Notes under the pieces: model-generated | The model's database searches: none | What the model was told of the DNA's origin: nothing | The model's input: the letters and a program-made list of their open reading frames with translations, nothing else | Source of the DNA: Bacteriovoracaceae bacterium | GTDB lineage: Bacteria; Bdellovibrionota; UBA1018 | NCBI GenBank assembly: GCA_947446835.1 | Contig: CANFHS010000028.1 | Coordinates: 1 to 15,020, forward strand | Reading direction: 5' to 3' | Length of the DNA: 15,020 nt | Translations under genes and position numbers: made by a program | In this document: positions 1 through 7,502 of the stretch, one piece after another | Numbering within the stretch: position 1 is the stretch's first letter | Layout: each line of letters starts with the position of its first letter

Positions 1-415
1 CCAGGCTCAGCACCGTGGCCACGAACCGGGGCACCACCAGGTAGTCGATGGGGTCGATCCCCAGCAGCTTCAGGGCGTCCAGCTGTTCGGTCACCTTCAT
101 GGTGCCCACTTCGGCCGTGGTGGCGGCACCGGCTTTGGCGGCCAGGAGCAGGGCGGGGATGGCAATGCCCAGTTCGCGCAGGATGAACTGCCCGGTCACT
201 CCCGGGATCATCGAAACCGTGCTCAGGGCCTGGTCCATGTGCCAGGCAATTTCGGTCGAAACCAGGATGCCCGCAAACACCGTGGCCAGGGCAATGATGG
301 GCAGCGAGCCCAGGCCGATCTGCACGGTCGCCTGGAGGATCTCGGCCTTTCGCCACGGACGGGTCAAAAGGCGTCCCAGGACCGTCACATAGAGCTTCAG
401 AGCGGGAGCGGTCAT
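1..415 (-). CDS. MlaE-family ABC permease, second copy (partial, runs off left edge)
   Basis: This is the N-terminal ~138 residues of a permease of the MlaE/YrbE family, which moves phospholipid between the membranes of diderm bacteria. I translated it directly from the minus strand; no stop falls inside the window. The core family stretch is clear: ILRELG, an Ala-rich segment, AEVGTMKVTEQLDALKLLG, then DPIDYLVVPRF. It is similar to, but distinct from, the permease just upstream (GTMKVTEQLDA here, GTMRVTEQVDA there), so the two are paralogs rather than a broken single gene. The ATG at 415 overlaps the upstream stop as ATGA, which implies translational coupling. The C-terminal half and any following MCE (MlaD-like) gene lie outside the window. 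Confidence 0.9.
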   Translation of the reverse strand, partial: MTAPALKLYVTVLGRLLTRPWRKAEILQATVQIGLGSLPIIALATVFAGILVSTEIAWHMDQALSTVSMIPGVTGQFILRELGIAIPALLLAAKAGAATTAEVGTMKVTEQLDALKLLGIDPIDYLVVPRFVATVLSL

Positions 416-1182
416 TGGGCGGCCCCCAGCATCCAGTTCAGGGTGGGGCTGGCGATGAACTGGGCAAAGATGATGTACAGGTTGGTGTAGATCGCAGCCC
501 GGGTCACGGCCTGGCCCACGCCGCGGGCACCGTTCCGGGCCGTGTAACCCTGGTGGCACGATACTGCCGCCACGATGAAACCGTACAGCCCGCACTTCAG
601 CAGGGCCGCGGCGAAGATGGCGGGGTTCAGGAAGCGGGGAATGGCGGTGACGTACTGGAGCGGGTTGATCCCGCACAGCAGCTGGGCCACGACCACCGAA
701 CCCGCGATGCCGATCATCAGCGACAGGGTCAGCAGCAGCAGGCTCGACAGGATGATGGCCAGGAACCGGGGCAAGACCAGGTACTGCAGCGGATCGGTGC
801 CCAGGCAGCGGATGGCGTCGACCTGCTCGGTGACCCGCATGGTGCCCAGCTCGGCGGCCGTGTAGGCCCCCACCTTTCCGGCCAGCAGGAACGAGATGAT
901 GAGCGGCCCCACCTCGCGGATCACGGCCGAAGTGTTCAGGCCGCCCAGGAAGATCTGGGCGTCGTAGCGCGAAAGGATGAGGTTGAACTGCAGCACCAGG
1001 ATGGCGCCCACAAAAAGCCCGGCAAAGGCCACCGTGGGCAGCGAGCGGAACGAAACGAGCGCCACTTGGGCCACCAGGGGGCGGGCGTTGGAGCGGGTCC
1101 TGAGGGCGGTCAGGAACACATCCTTGACGAAAAGGGCCAGGCCCCCCAGGTCTTCGGTCATGACTCCGATGGCGCGGTTCAT
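412..1182 (-). CDS. MlaE-family ABC permease, first copy
   Basis: Complete 256-residue permease, close to the usual ~260 of MlaE/YrbE proteins. It is an inner-membrane protein that works with MlaF-type ATPases and an MCE protein in lipid transport. The sequence shows an amphipathic N-terminus, several hydrophobic segments, and the family core VIREVGPLIISFLLAG followed by AAELGTMRVTEQVDAIRCLG, DPLQYLVLPRF and a long hydrophobic run. The ATG at 1182 overlaps the ATPase stop by 4 bp (ATGA), with GGAG about 9 nt upstream of the start. The next gene is a second, non-identical MlaE-like permease, so the transporter may use a permease heterodimer; E. coli MlaE is a homodimer. The substrate cannot be read from sequence. 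Confidence 0.93.
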   Translation of the reverse strand: MNRAIGVMTEDLGGLALFVKDVFLTALRTRSNARPLVAQVALVSFRSLPTVAFAGLFVGAILVLQFNLILSRYDAQIFLGGLNTSAVIREVGPLIISFLLAGKVGAYTAAELGTMRVTEQVDAIRCLGTDPLQYLVLPRFLAIILSSLLLLTLSLMIGIAGSVVVAQLLCGINPLQYVTAIPRFLNPAIFAAALLKCGLYGFIVAAVSCHQGYTARNGARGVGQAVTRAAIYTNLYIIFAQFIASPTLNWMLGAAQ

Positions 1183-1922
1183 CGGGTGCGTCTCCGTTCC
1201 AGCGCCTCGGACAGGAAGTCCTGCACCAGGGGCTCGGGGCTGCGTTCAATGTCCTGCGGGGTGCCCAGCGCCAGGATGCGCCCTTGATCCAGCACCAGGA
1301 TGCGATCGGCCAGCTTCAGGGCGCTTTCCATGTCGTGCGAGACCACCAGGCTGGTCACGTGGAGGTTGCGCGAAAGATCGTGGATCAGCGCGTTCACGGC
1401 CGTCGTGGTGATGGGGTCCAGGCCCGTGGTGGGTTCGTCAAAAAGGAGCGTGTCCGGGCCGGGAGCCAGCGTGCGGGCCAGCGAAACCCGCTTCTGCATG
1501 CCGTACGACAGCTCGGCCGGCAGGCGGTCCAGGAGCTCGGGGCCCAGGTGCACCAGCCCCAGGGTCTCGCGCACTCGTTCCAGGGCCCGGGCTTCGGTCC
1601 ACTCGGGCGCCCGCAGCCCGAAAGCCACGTTCTCGCGCACCGTCAGCGAGTCCAGGAGGGCCGGGTGCTGGAACACCATGCCGCACTTGCGTCGCACGGG
1701 TCCCAGACGCGCTTCGTCCAGGCATGACACTTCGATGTCGTCCACGAACACGCGGCCCCAGTCGGGCTTCAGCAGACCCACGATGTGCTTCAGCGTGACC
1801 GACTTGCCCATGCCACTCTTGCCCAGCAGGAAGAGGATCTCGCCCTTGCCGACCTCGAAGCTGAAGTCGTCCAGGATCTTCCGGCCGCCGAACGCCTTGG
1901 TGACGCCTTCGAAGCGGATCAT
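1179..1922 (-). CDS. MlaF-like ABC transporter ATPase (altered signature motif LSYGM)
   Basis: 247-residue nucleotide-binding subunit of an Mla-type lipid importer/exporter, expected on the cytoplasmic face of the two MlaE-like permeases encoded next. Visible motifs: Walker A GKSGMGKS (residues 34-41), Q-loop Gln85 in MVFQHPALLDSLTV, signature LSYGM (138-142), Walker B LLFDE (159-163) with DEPTTGLDP, and an H-loop His196 in VVSHD. The signature normally reads LSGGM/LSGGQ; the first Gly is Tyr here, while the catalytic Glu163 and the H-loop His are intact. The gene overlaps its neighbours on both sides by 4-bp ATGA junctions. The family assignment is firm. The idea that it pairs with the other ATPase as a heterodimer is inference. 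Confidence 0.93.
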   Translation of the reverse strand: MIRFEGVTKAFGGRKILDDFSFEVGKGEILFLLGKSGMGKSVTLKHIVGLLKPDWGRVFVDDIEVSCLDEARLGPVRRKCGMVFQHPALLDSLTVRENVAFGLRAPEWTEARALERVRETLGLVHLGPELLDRLPAELSYGMQKRVSLARTLAPGPDTLLFDEPTTGLDPITTTAVNALIHDLSRNLHVTSLVVSHDMESALKLADRILVLDQGRILALGTPQDIERSPEPLVQDFLSEALERRRTR

Positions 1923-2632
1923 GCCAACCCCGAAGTCAGCGGACCTTCCAGCGCGCCGGCCAGGAACTGGCGGACGGCAGGGTCCGGGTTGGCGCGCATC
2001 TGCTCGGGCGTTTCGGGCGCGGTCAGGCGGCCCCCACCCAGCAGCGCCACGGTCTCGCCCAGCTGCATGGCGCGGGCAATGTCGTTGGTCACCACCACGG
2101 TGGTGGTGCCCCGCGCCCGGCGCAGGCGGTCCAGCAGGTCGGCAATCTGGCGCGAAGTGATGGGGTCCAGTCCCGCGGTGGGCTCGTCCACCAGCAGCAG
2201 CTCGGGCTCGACGATCAGCGCGCGCGCAATACCCAGGCGCTTCTGCATCCCGCCCGAAAGCTCGTCGGGAAACTGGGCGCCCGCGTGCGCCAGACCCACG
2301 GCCTCGAGAAGTTCCCGCGCCCGGCGGTCGGCTTCCGGGCCGCGGATGCCCCGGCGCTCGCGCAGCGGAAAAAGCAGGTTTTCCAGCACCGTCAACGAGT
2401 CAAAGAGCGCGTTCTTCTGGAACAGCATTCCCACGTCGTGGGTTCCCAGGTTCACCCAGCCTTCGGTCGGCGTCAGCAGGCCCGCCAGCATCTTCAGGCA
2501 AAGCGTCTTGCCCGCTCCCGAAGGCCCCAGGATGGCCAGCGATCCGCCCTGCGGGACCTGGAACGACACCCCCCGGAAGATCCACGGAGCTTCGGTGCCG
2601 AAGCGCTGGCCCAGGCCATTGGCTTTGATCAT
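1919..2632 (-). CDS. MlaF-like ABC transporter ATPase (H-loop His replaced by Asn)
   Basis: 237-residue nucleotide-binding subunit and paralog of the ATPase that follows it. Motifs: Walker A GPSGAGKT (36-43), Q-loop Gln72 in MLFQKNALFDSLTV, canonical signature LSGGM (125-129), Walker B LLVDE (146-150) with DEPTAGLDP. The switch region reads VVVTNDIARAM, so the H-loop His is Asn183 (codon AAC on the minus strand). Loss of this His usually impairs hydrolysis at that site, and it is a common feature of the degenerate site in heterodimeric ABC proteins. The start overlaps the holB stop by 4 bp. No clear Shine-Dalgarno sequence is visible, so translational coupling is likely. The product probably forms a complex with the second ATPase and the two permeases. 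Confidence 0.92.
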   Translation of the reverse strand: MIKANGLGQRFGTEAPWIFRGVSFQVPQGGSLAILGPSGAGKTLCLKMLAGLLTPTEGWVNLGTHDVGMLFQKNALFDSLTVLENLLFPLRERRGIRGPEADRRARELLEAVGLAHAGAQFPDELSGGMQKRLGIARALIVEPELLLVDEPTAGLDPITSRQIADLLDRLRRARGTTTVVVTNDIARAMQLGETVALLGGGRLTAPETPEQMRANPDPAVRQFLAGALEGPLTSGLA

Positions 2633-3774
2633 TTGCCGCAGAAGGGGAGCAGGAGGTCCTGCACAAGGAGTTTCTTGTTCACCGGCGCCAGCGACTCGCT
2701 GCGGGCCGCGAACACGCGGGTGGCCCGGCGGCTCCAGAAGTCGCGCGCGGCCTCGGCTCCGCCCACGCGGCGGGTCGTGGCCTCCGCGTGCTCGCGCAGC
2801 GCCTTGTGCGAAAGGCGGGTCCCCGCCGGGTCCACGCTCCAGCGCAGCAACTCGGCCAGGGCCTGCTCCAGCTGGTCCAGCAGCGTCTGCAGCTGTCCGG
2901 GCTCGGCCGAGGCCCAGTCCACCAGCGCGTTGAGCTGCGCTTCGGGCGTTTCCAGGAAGTACAGCACCTCCAGGCGCTGTTCCCAGGCGTCGCCGTCGGC
3001 CAGGCGCAGGGCCTTGCCCCAGCTTCCCTGGGCCAGCGTCGCGCAGGCACGGCGTTTGTCGTCCGAAAGCGACGGGTCGCGGGCCAGGAGCTGCTCCAGG
3101 GTTTCGGTCGAAAACGGCCTCAGCCTGAATTTCTGGCAGCGCGACACCAGGGTCGGCAGCAGGTTGCTCGAATCCGATGCGGTCAGCAGGAACACCCAGC
3201 CCTGGGGCGGCTCTTCCAGGAGCTTCAGCAGCGAATTGGCGGCCTGCGCGGTCAGACGATCGGCGTCGCGGATCAGGGTGATGCGGTAGGAGCCGTCGTA
3301 GGCGCCAAAGCCCATCGTTTCCTTGAGCTTCCGGAACTGGTCGATCTTCAGGGTGCCGGTGCTGGACTCACCGTCTTCGGAATCGGCGCTGATTTCGGTG
3401 AAGTCCACCCAGTTGCCCGAAAGCGCGCGCTGGCAGGCCGCGCAAGTCCCGCAGGGCTCCAGGGGGGCTTTGTCGGGCGATGCGGGCTCGCTGTTCGGGG
3501 CTCCGAAGCCCGCGCCAAAGAGTCCGTCCTGCGACGCCTCTTCGGTCCGGAAGCCCGTGCGCTCGCACAGCAGCCACTGGCCCAGGAAGTAAGCCACCGA
3601 GCGCTTGCCCACGCCCGCGGGCCCGGTCAGCAGCAGCACCGGAGCCATCTTGCGCGCCTCCCGCCAGCCCGCCATCGACCGCTCCAGCGCCGCGCGGTGG
3701 TGGTCCCACACCGCCGCGGGCAGGGGCAGCAGCCTGAACTCGGGCGCGGCCGCCTGCTTCTTAGCGGCGCACAC
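2629..3774 (-). CDS. holB: DNA polymerase III delta' subunit
   Basis: 381-residue clamp-loader AAA+ protein, a subunit of the complex that loads the beta clamp onto primed DNA. The P-loop is GPAGVGKRS (51-59). A four-Cys zinc site is formed by Cys70, Cys108, Cys111 and Cys114 (CGTCAAC). Further on come RITLIRDADRL (164-174), the LLKLLEEPP stretch (182-190) and SRC (211-213), which carries the arginine finger. These features are shared with DnaX, but the absence of a tau-like C-terminus and the length fit delta'. The start is GTG at 3774 with AAAGG 8 nt upstream, inside the end of tmk (14-bp overlap). An acidic insert, roughly residues 128-140, lies between the zinc site and the Walker B region. 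tmk-holB adjacency is common in bacteria and supports the call. Confidence 0.93.
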   Translation of the reverse strand: MCAAKKQAAAPEFRLLPLPAAVWDHHRAALERSMAGWREARKMAPVLLLTGPAGVGKRSVAYFLGQWLLCERTGFRTEEASQDGLFGAGFGAPNSEPASPDKAPLEPCGTCAACQRALSGNWVDFTEISADSEDGESSTGTLKIDQFRKLKETMGFGAYDGSYRITLIRDADRLTAQAANSLLKLLEEPPQGWVFLLTASDSSNLLPTLVSRCQKFRLRPFSTETLEQLLARDPSLSDDKRRACATLAQGSWGKALRLADGDAWEQRLEVLYFLETPEAQLNALVDWASAEPGQLQTLLDQLEQALAELLRWSVDPAGTRLSHKALREHAEATTRRVGGAEAARDFWSRRATRVFAARSESLAPVNKKLLVQDLLLPFCGK

Positions 3775-4438
3775 GGCGCTGGCCTTTCGCGGTGCGAGCC
3801 TTGGATTTGGGTTTGCGAGCCGCAGGGGCCAGGCGTTTTTCGATGGCCTTCAGCACCTGCTCGGCCAGCTCTTGCGGAGTGCCCGAACGGGCGCCGATGC
3901 GGAGCCAGCGTTTGGGGTCGCGGCGCATGGCCTTGAGGAACCCGCTGCGCACGCGGGTCTGGAACTCCACGCCTTCGCGCTCAAAGCGGGTGATCTCGCG
4001 GGCGCTCTGCAGTCCTGCCGCCGGATCGATGTCCAGCCACACGGTCAGGTCCGGGCGGATGCCCCGCGTGGCCACCGTGTTGAGCTGGTCGATGGCGTCC
4101 CAGGGAAGGCCTCGGCCCGCTCCCTGGTAGGCCAGGGTCGAGTCGGTGAAGCGGTCGCAGAGCACCGTTTTGCCGGCCTCCAGGCCGGGCAGAATGACCT
4201 GCGCCAGGTGCTCGGCCCGGGCGGCCTCGTACAGGAAAAGCTCGGTCCAGGAATCCATCGCGCTCGACAGCAGGATCTCGCGGATGCGCTCGGCCAGCGG
4301 GTGGCCACCGGGTTCGCGGGTGCGCACGCAAGCGTGGCCCTGGGCTGCCAGCCGGGTCTCCAGCTCGGCGATGAGCGTGGACTTGCCCGCTCCTTCGGTT
4401 CCTTCGAACGTGATGAGTCGGCCTGGAAGTTTTTTCAC
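3761..4438 (-). CDS. tmk: Thymidylate kinase
   Basis: dTMP kinase, which makes dTDP for DNA synthesis. The product shows the P-loop FEGTEGAGKST, the TREPGG motif (dTMP binding), the LLFAA-equivalent LFLYEAARAEH, and DRFTDSTLAYQG. A basic C-terminal tail rich in Lys, Arg and Ala extends past the usual ~210 residues. The start is uncertain. I chose GTG at 4438, which gives an N-terminus (MKKLPGRLITFEG) of normal family length. A TTG at 4477 would add 13 residues that match nothing known. A GGAGG at 4459-4463 lies 20 nt from the GTG, too far for a standard site. The end overlaps holB by 14 bp. It follows the GYF-domain gene in the same operon. Confidence 0.93.
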   Translation of the reverse strand: MKKLPGRLITFEGTEGAGKSTLIAELETRLAAQGHACVRTREPGGHPLAERIREILLSSAMDSWTELFLYEAARAEHLAQVILPGLEAGKTVLCDRFTDSTLAYQGAGRGLPWDAIDQLNTVATRGIRPDLTVWLDIDPAAGLQSAREITRFEREGVEFQTRVRSGFLKAMRRDPKRWLRIGARSGTPQELAEQVLKAIEKRLAPAARKPKSKARTAKGQRRVRR

Positions 4439-4492
4439 GTTCCAGAAGGAGTACCGGTCCTCCCCGTGACCCGTCAAGGCCAGGGGTAGGGT

Positions 4493-5446
4493 TCAGTCGA
4501 CGGGCTGGGGGGCACCGCCGTCGCCGGGCGGATTCTGGCCATCCTGGACCCCATTCTGGGGGGCATTCTCGCCGTTGGCGGCACCGTCCAGGTTGGCCTG
4601 GGCGGGCTCGGCGGGCTGGATGGGGGCATCCATGGCGCGGTCTTCGATCGGCTCAGGATTCCGGTTCTCGAAAATGCGGTTCGGCTCGATGTCGCGGTCC
4701 ACTTCGTTCCGGCGCAGGGGCGGGGCCTGGTTGTTCAGGATCTGCGGCGACAGCACGGTGCGCGGCTTGACCTGCACATTGCCAAAAAGGTTCAGGTTGG
4801 GCTTGGCCGGGGTCAACGGAGCAACGGCCGCGGCAGGAGCCGAGGCCGGGGCGGGGCCCGAGCCCGCCGGGCTCGCGGTACCTTCTTTCGGGCCCCCGCG
4901 CGAAGCCTGCAACAGGTCGGTGCCCGGAGCCGGGGAGGAGGTGAGGCGGGTCAGCCCCCACACGGCCACGATGAGGATCAGTGCCAAGGCGGCCGTCAGG
5001 ATGGCTTGGGGGGGGATGCGCACGGCTCGCGCAGCGCCCGGGTCGTCCTCGGAAAGGGGTTGGAGCTTGCGCTGCTGCTGCAGGTTCTGGCGTTCGCGCA
5101 CCTGCTGGAGGGCATCGAACAGGTCCTGTGCCGGGTCGAAACCCACCCGCGTTCTTTCGATCGCCTCGGGCGAACGGGCGCGCCGCTCCTCGATGCCATC
5201 GGGGCGTGGGGGAGGGCTGAACGAAGCGCCGCGACCCTGGGCGACTGCGCCCGATTTCTTGCGCAGCTCGATGGCCGCCAGGAATTCGCCCACGACCACG
5301 GGCCCTCTCAGCCCGCGCCCGGAAATCCGGGTATCGGAGCTGATCTGGCTTTCCCGCAGCAGGCCCTGGACTTGTTCCACACTGAAGGGGCCGGTGCGCT
5401 TGCCTGCGATCTCTAAATACCACTCTGGAGCGGTATCCGAACTCAT
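4493..5446 (-). CDS. GYF_2-domain single-pass membrane protein, function unknown
   Basis: 317-residue protein with no recognised enzymatic role. Residues ~9-60 look like a bacterial GYF_2 domain: WYLEIAGKRTGPFSVEQV, then a helix, an 'SSDTRIS' strand region and a final helix. A charged, Gln/Arg-rich and probably helical stretch (~84-130) follows. One hydrophobic transmembrane segment lies at ~148-168. The C-terminal ~150 residues are low complexity, rich in Pro, Ala, Asn and Gln. With a positively charged N-terminal side the GYF domain is likely cytoplasmic and the disordered tail periplasmic. GYF_2 domains are presumed to bind proline-rich peptides, but no partner is visible. It is the first gene of the tmk-holB-ABC operon. 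The ATG at 5446 has only a weak GAAG upstream. Confidence 0.85.
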   Translation of the reverse strand: MSSDTAPEWYLEIAGKRTGPFSVEQVQGLLRESQISSDTRISGRGLRGPVVVGEFLAAIELRKKSGAVAQGRGASFSPPPRPDGIEERRARSPEAIERTRVGFDPAQDLFDALQQVRERQNLQQQRKLQPLSEDDPGAARAVRIPPQAILTAALALILIVAVWGLTRLTSSPAPGTDLLQASRGGPKEGTASPAGSGPAPASAPAAAVAPLTPAKPNLNLFGNVQVKPRTVLSPQILNNQAPPLRRNEVDRDIEPNRIFENRNPEPIEDRAMDAPIQPAEPAQANLDGAANGENAPQNGVQDGQNPPGDGGAPQPVD

Positions 5447-5463
5447 GTATCTTCAAGTCTAAC

Positions 5464-6642
5464 GTGAAACCCGAAAAACCACTAATTCGTGCCTGGAAAG
5501 AAGCCTTGCAGGCCATTGACCCCGCGGCCCTGGTTCCTCGGTCGCTCCGTCAAAACCCTGTCACCGAAGACACGGCCTTTCTCTTTTGGGGCAAGGCGGC
5601 CGCGCGCACCTGGCAGGTGGTCTCGCAGCAGCTTCCGGGCTCCGCGCCCGCGCTGGTCATCCAGCCGCGAGCCGCAGGTGCGGGGGCAGCGGACGGCTCA
5701 CGGGCTCGGCAGGTCCGCTTCGTCGAGGCCGAACACCCCATTCCCGGCAACGGGAGTTTCCTGGCGGGTCAGGCGCTGCTCGAATTTTTCGATTCGCTCA
5801 GGCGGACGGGCTACCGGAACCTTCGCGTTTTTCTTTCGGGCGGAGCTTCCAGCCTGGCCTGGGTCAAGCCTTCGGCGTTGACGGAAGGCCAGCTGCTGGC
5901 CGAGCTCGAGTCGCTTTACCGCAAACCCTTGCCCATCGCCGAGCTCAACCGGCGGCGTTCGCGGCTCTGTGCTCTCAAGGCCGGAGGCGCCGCCCGCTGG
6001 CTGCGCCGGATCGCGCCCGCGGTGCGCGCGCGGGTGGAGCTCATCTCGGACGTGGCGCCGTTCGGGCCCGAAGTGGTGGGAAGTGGCCCGTTCTGGGACG
6101 GCCGGGTTCCGCACGCCATCCTGGCCGACAACGGGGTTTTTGTGCAGGCGTTTGCCCAGGCCGTGGGCCCTTCGGCCCGCATCCTGGGCGCGGGCCGGGT
6201 GGGACACTGGGAGCAGTGGGTGACGCTCCTGGACCGGCACGTCCGGCAACTGGCGCCGGGGCAGGAGCAGGTGCTGGTCCTGGGGGGCGAACCCCTGGTG
6301 CAGGTGCCCGCACGGGTTTCGGCCGCCGCGCGAGGGGGGCGCATGTGCCAGCTGGCCGGGCAACTGGCTCTGGACTGCGCGGACCTGCTGCATCAGCAGC
6401 GACTGGAAATCCTGGCCGTGAGCTCGGATGGAGTCGACGGACGAAGCGGTGCTTCCGGAGTGTGGATCGGGCCCGAGCAGGCTGCACGCCTTTCGAGCGA
6501 TTCGCACTTTCCGCGGCAGCTGCGCCGGTGCGTGGCAGGCTTTGACGCGGCTTCGGGTCTGGAGGCCATCGGCGCGCTTTTGCCCGGCCGTCCCTCGGGC
6601 ACCAACGTCCAGGACCTGGTGGCCTTGCGGATCAGAGCATGA
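5464..6642 (+). CDS. Divergent MOFRL-family glycerate-2-kinase-like protein
   Basis: 392-residue protein of the glycerate 2-kinase/MOFRL family (GckA/TtuD type), which phosphorylates glycerate using ATP. Family landmarks in order: WKEALQAIDPAALV (11-24), GKAA (43-46), EAEHPIP (88-94), LSGGASSL (124-131), IAELNRRRS (158-166), ISDVAPFGPEVVGSGPF (194-210), GGEPLV (274-279), SSDGVDGRSGASG (320-332) and PSGTNVQDL (377-385). Several differ from consensus: the KGGRLA-like stretch is KAGGAA, the TDGxDG motif starts with Ser, and the Gly-rich loop after GGE is shorter in glycine. Activity or substrate may therefore differ. The GTG start at 5464 keeps the family N-terminus but has no clear ribosome site. 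The 3' end overlaps the converging gene by 11 bp. Confidence 0.85.
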   Translation: MKPEKPLIRAWKEALQAIDPAALVPRSLRQNPVTEDTAFLFWGKAAARTWQVVSQQLPGSAPALVIQPRAAGAGAADGSRARQVRFVEAEHPIPGNGSFLAGQALLEFFDSLRRTGYRNLRVFLSGGASSLAWVKPSALTEGQLLAELESLYRKPLPIAELNRRRSRLCALKAGGAARWLRRIAPAVRARVELISDVAPFGPEVVGSGPFWDGRVPHAILADNGVFVQAFAQAVGPSARILGAGRVGHWEQWVTLLDRHVRQLAPGQEQVLVLGGEPLVQVPARVSAAARGGRMCQLAGQLALDCADLLHQQRLEILAVSSDGVDGRSGASGVWIGPEQAARLSSDSHFPRQLRRCVAGFDAASGLEAIGALLPGRPSGTNVQDLVALRIRA

Positions 6643-7468
6643 TCACGCTCATGGTCATGCCCAGGTAGCTGCCGCGCAGACTGGTGTTCTTGCCGGTGTA
6701 GATGTTCACGAACGGGCTCACGTTGATGTGGGGAGTCACATCCCAGCTCACGCCGGGTTGCAGGTCGTTGCCGTCGTTCACGAAGCTCACGGAAGGCTCG
6801 CCCAGCACATGGCTCGCTCCCGCGTCGTAGATCAGCGTGAACGCCAGGTTGGGCAGCGCCTGGTAGCTCAGGTTGGGGCCCGCGTAGAATTCCAGGTCGT
6901 TGCCACCGCCCTGGTTCCCGTAGATGTTCAGCCGCGCGGAACCCGTGAGCCCGAGCGTCAGCTCGGTGCCGGGAACCGGGTACGCCAGGGTCTGGTAGGT
7001 CTGCACGCCGACAATCAGGTCTGACGCGCGCGAATTGCTCGAAAGCGGCAGGTGGGCCCGCAGGTCCGCGTACCAGTTCACGGGAGAATTCTCGGTCAGC
7101 AGGTTCTCGGAGTAGATCCTCAGGTACGGATCCCGGTAAGCGAACTGGGTGCCCTGCACGGGTACATAAAGGAAGTACTGCGTGGCGCTGACCCCCAGTC
7201 CTTCGCCCAGCGCGTAGCTGGCCGTGACGAAGTTCCGGAACAGCAGTGGCACGCTGGATTGCTCGCCGTTGGCCGTGGTCTGGTAGGTCGACCCCAGATC
7301 GCGCACCCCCGGGCCGTAGAAGATGGAGTAGAGGTTCAAGCCGAAGCGGCTGCCCGTGCCTTCTTCCTCGTTCCAATCCGAGGTCGCGACACTCTCCTCG
7401 ACCGCATGGGCCGCAGGAATGGAAAGCAGAAACACCGGCAGCGCAACGAACGCGAACAAGCTCCTCAT
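6632..7468 (-). CDS. Exported beta-barrel-like protein (paralog of the gene at 7615-8838)
   Basis: 278-residue hypothetical protein with a clean Sec signal peptide (residues 1-22, cleavage after AHA). The mature part alternates polar and hydrophobic residues, rich in Tyr, Gly, Asn, Ser and Thr, as in outer-membrane beta barrels. The C-terminus (SWDVTPHINVSPFVNIYTG, then SL and a hydrophobic end) aligns with the end of the upstream protein (SWDITPSINFNPAIGINTG...), so the two are paralogs. It does not end in the classic Phe. A good ribosome site (GAGGGGG, 7 nt from the ATG) fixes the start. It may be transcribed separately, because a terminator sits between it and the upstream gene. No function can be assigned; an outer-membrane location is inferred. 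Confidence 0.8.
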   Translation of the reverse strand: MRSLFAFVALPVFLLSIPAAHAVEESVATSDWNEEEGTGSRFGLNLYSIFYGPGVRDLGSTYQTTANGEQSSVPLLFRNFVTASYALGEGLGVSATQYFLYVPVQGTQFAYRDPYLRIYSENLLTENSPVNWYADLRAHLPLSSNSRASDLIVGVQTYQTLAYPVPGTELTLGLTGSARLNIYGNQGGGNDLEFYAGPNLSYQALPNLAFTLIYDAGASHVLGEPSVSFVNDGNDLQPGVSWDVTPHINVSPFVNIYTGKNTSLRGSYLGMTMSVIML

Positions 7469-7502
7469 GGCAGGTCCCCCTCAGGCTGGGTTCAGGAGGA
7501 AA

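Noticed and set aside
412..1182. The two permease genes as one frameshifted gene
   Set aside because: Each has its own complete family core region, so they are paralogs, and the ATGA junction is a normal coupled start.
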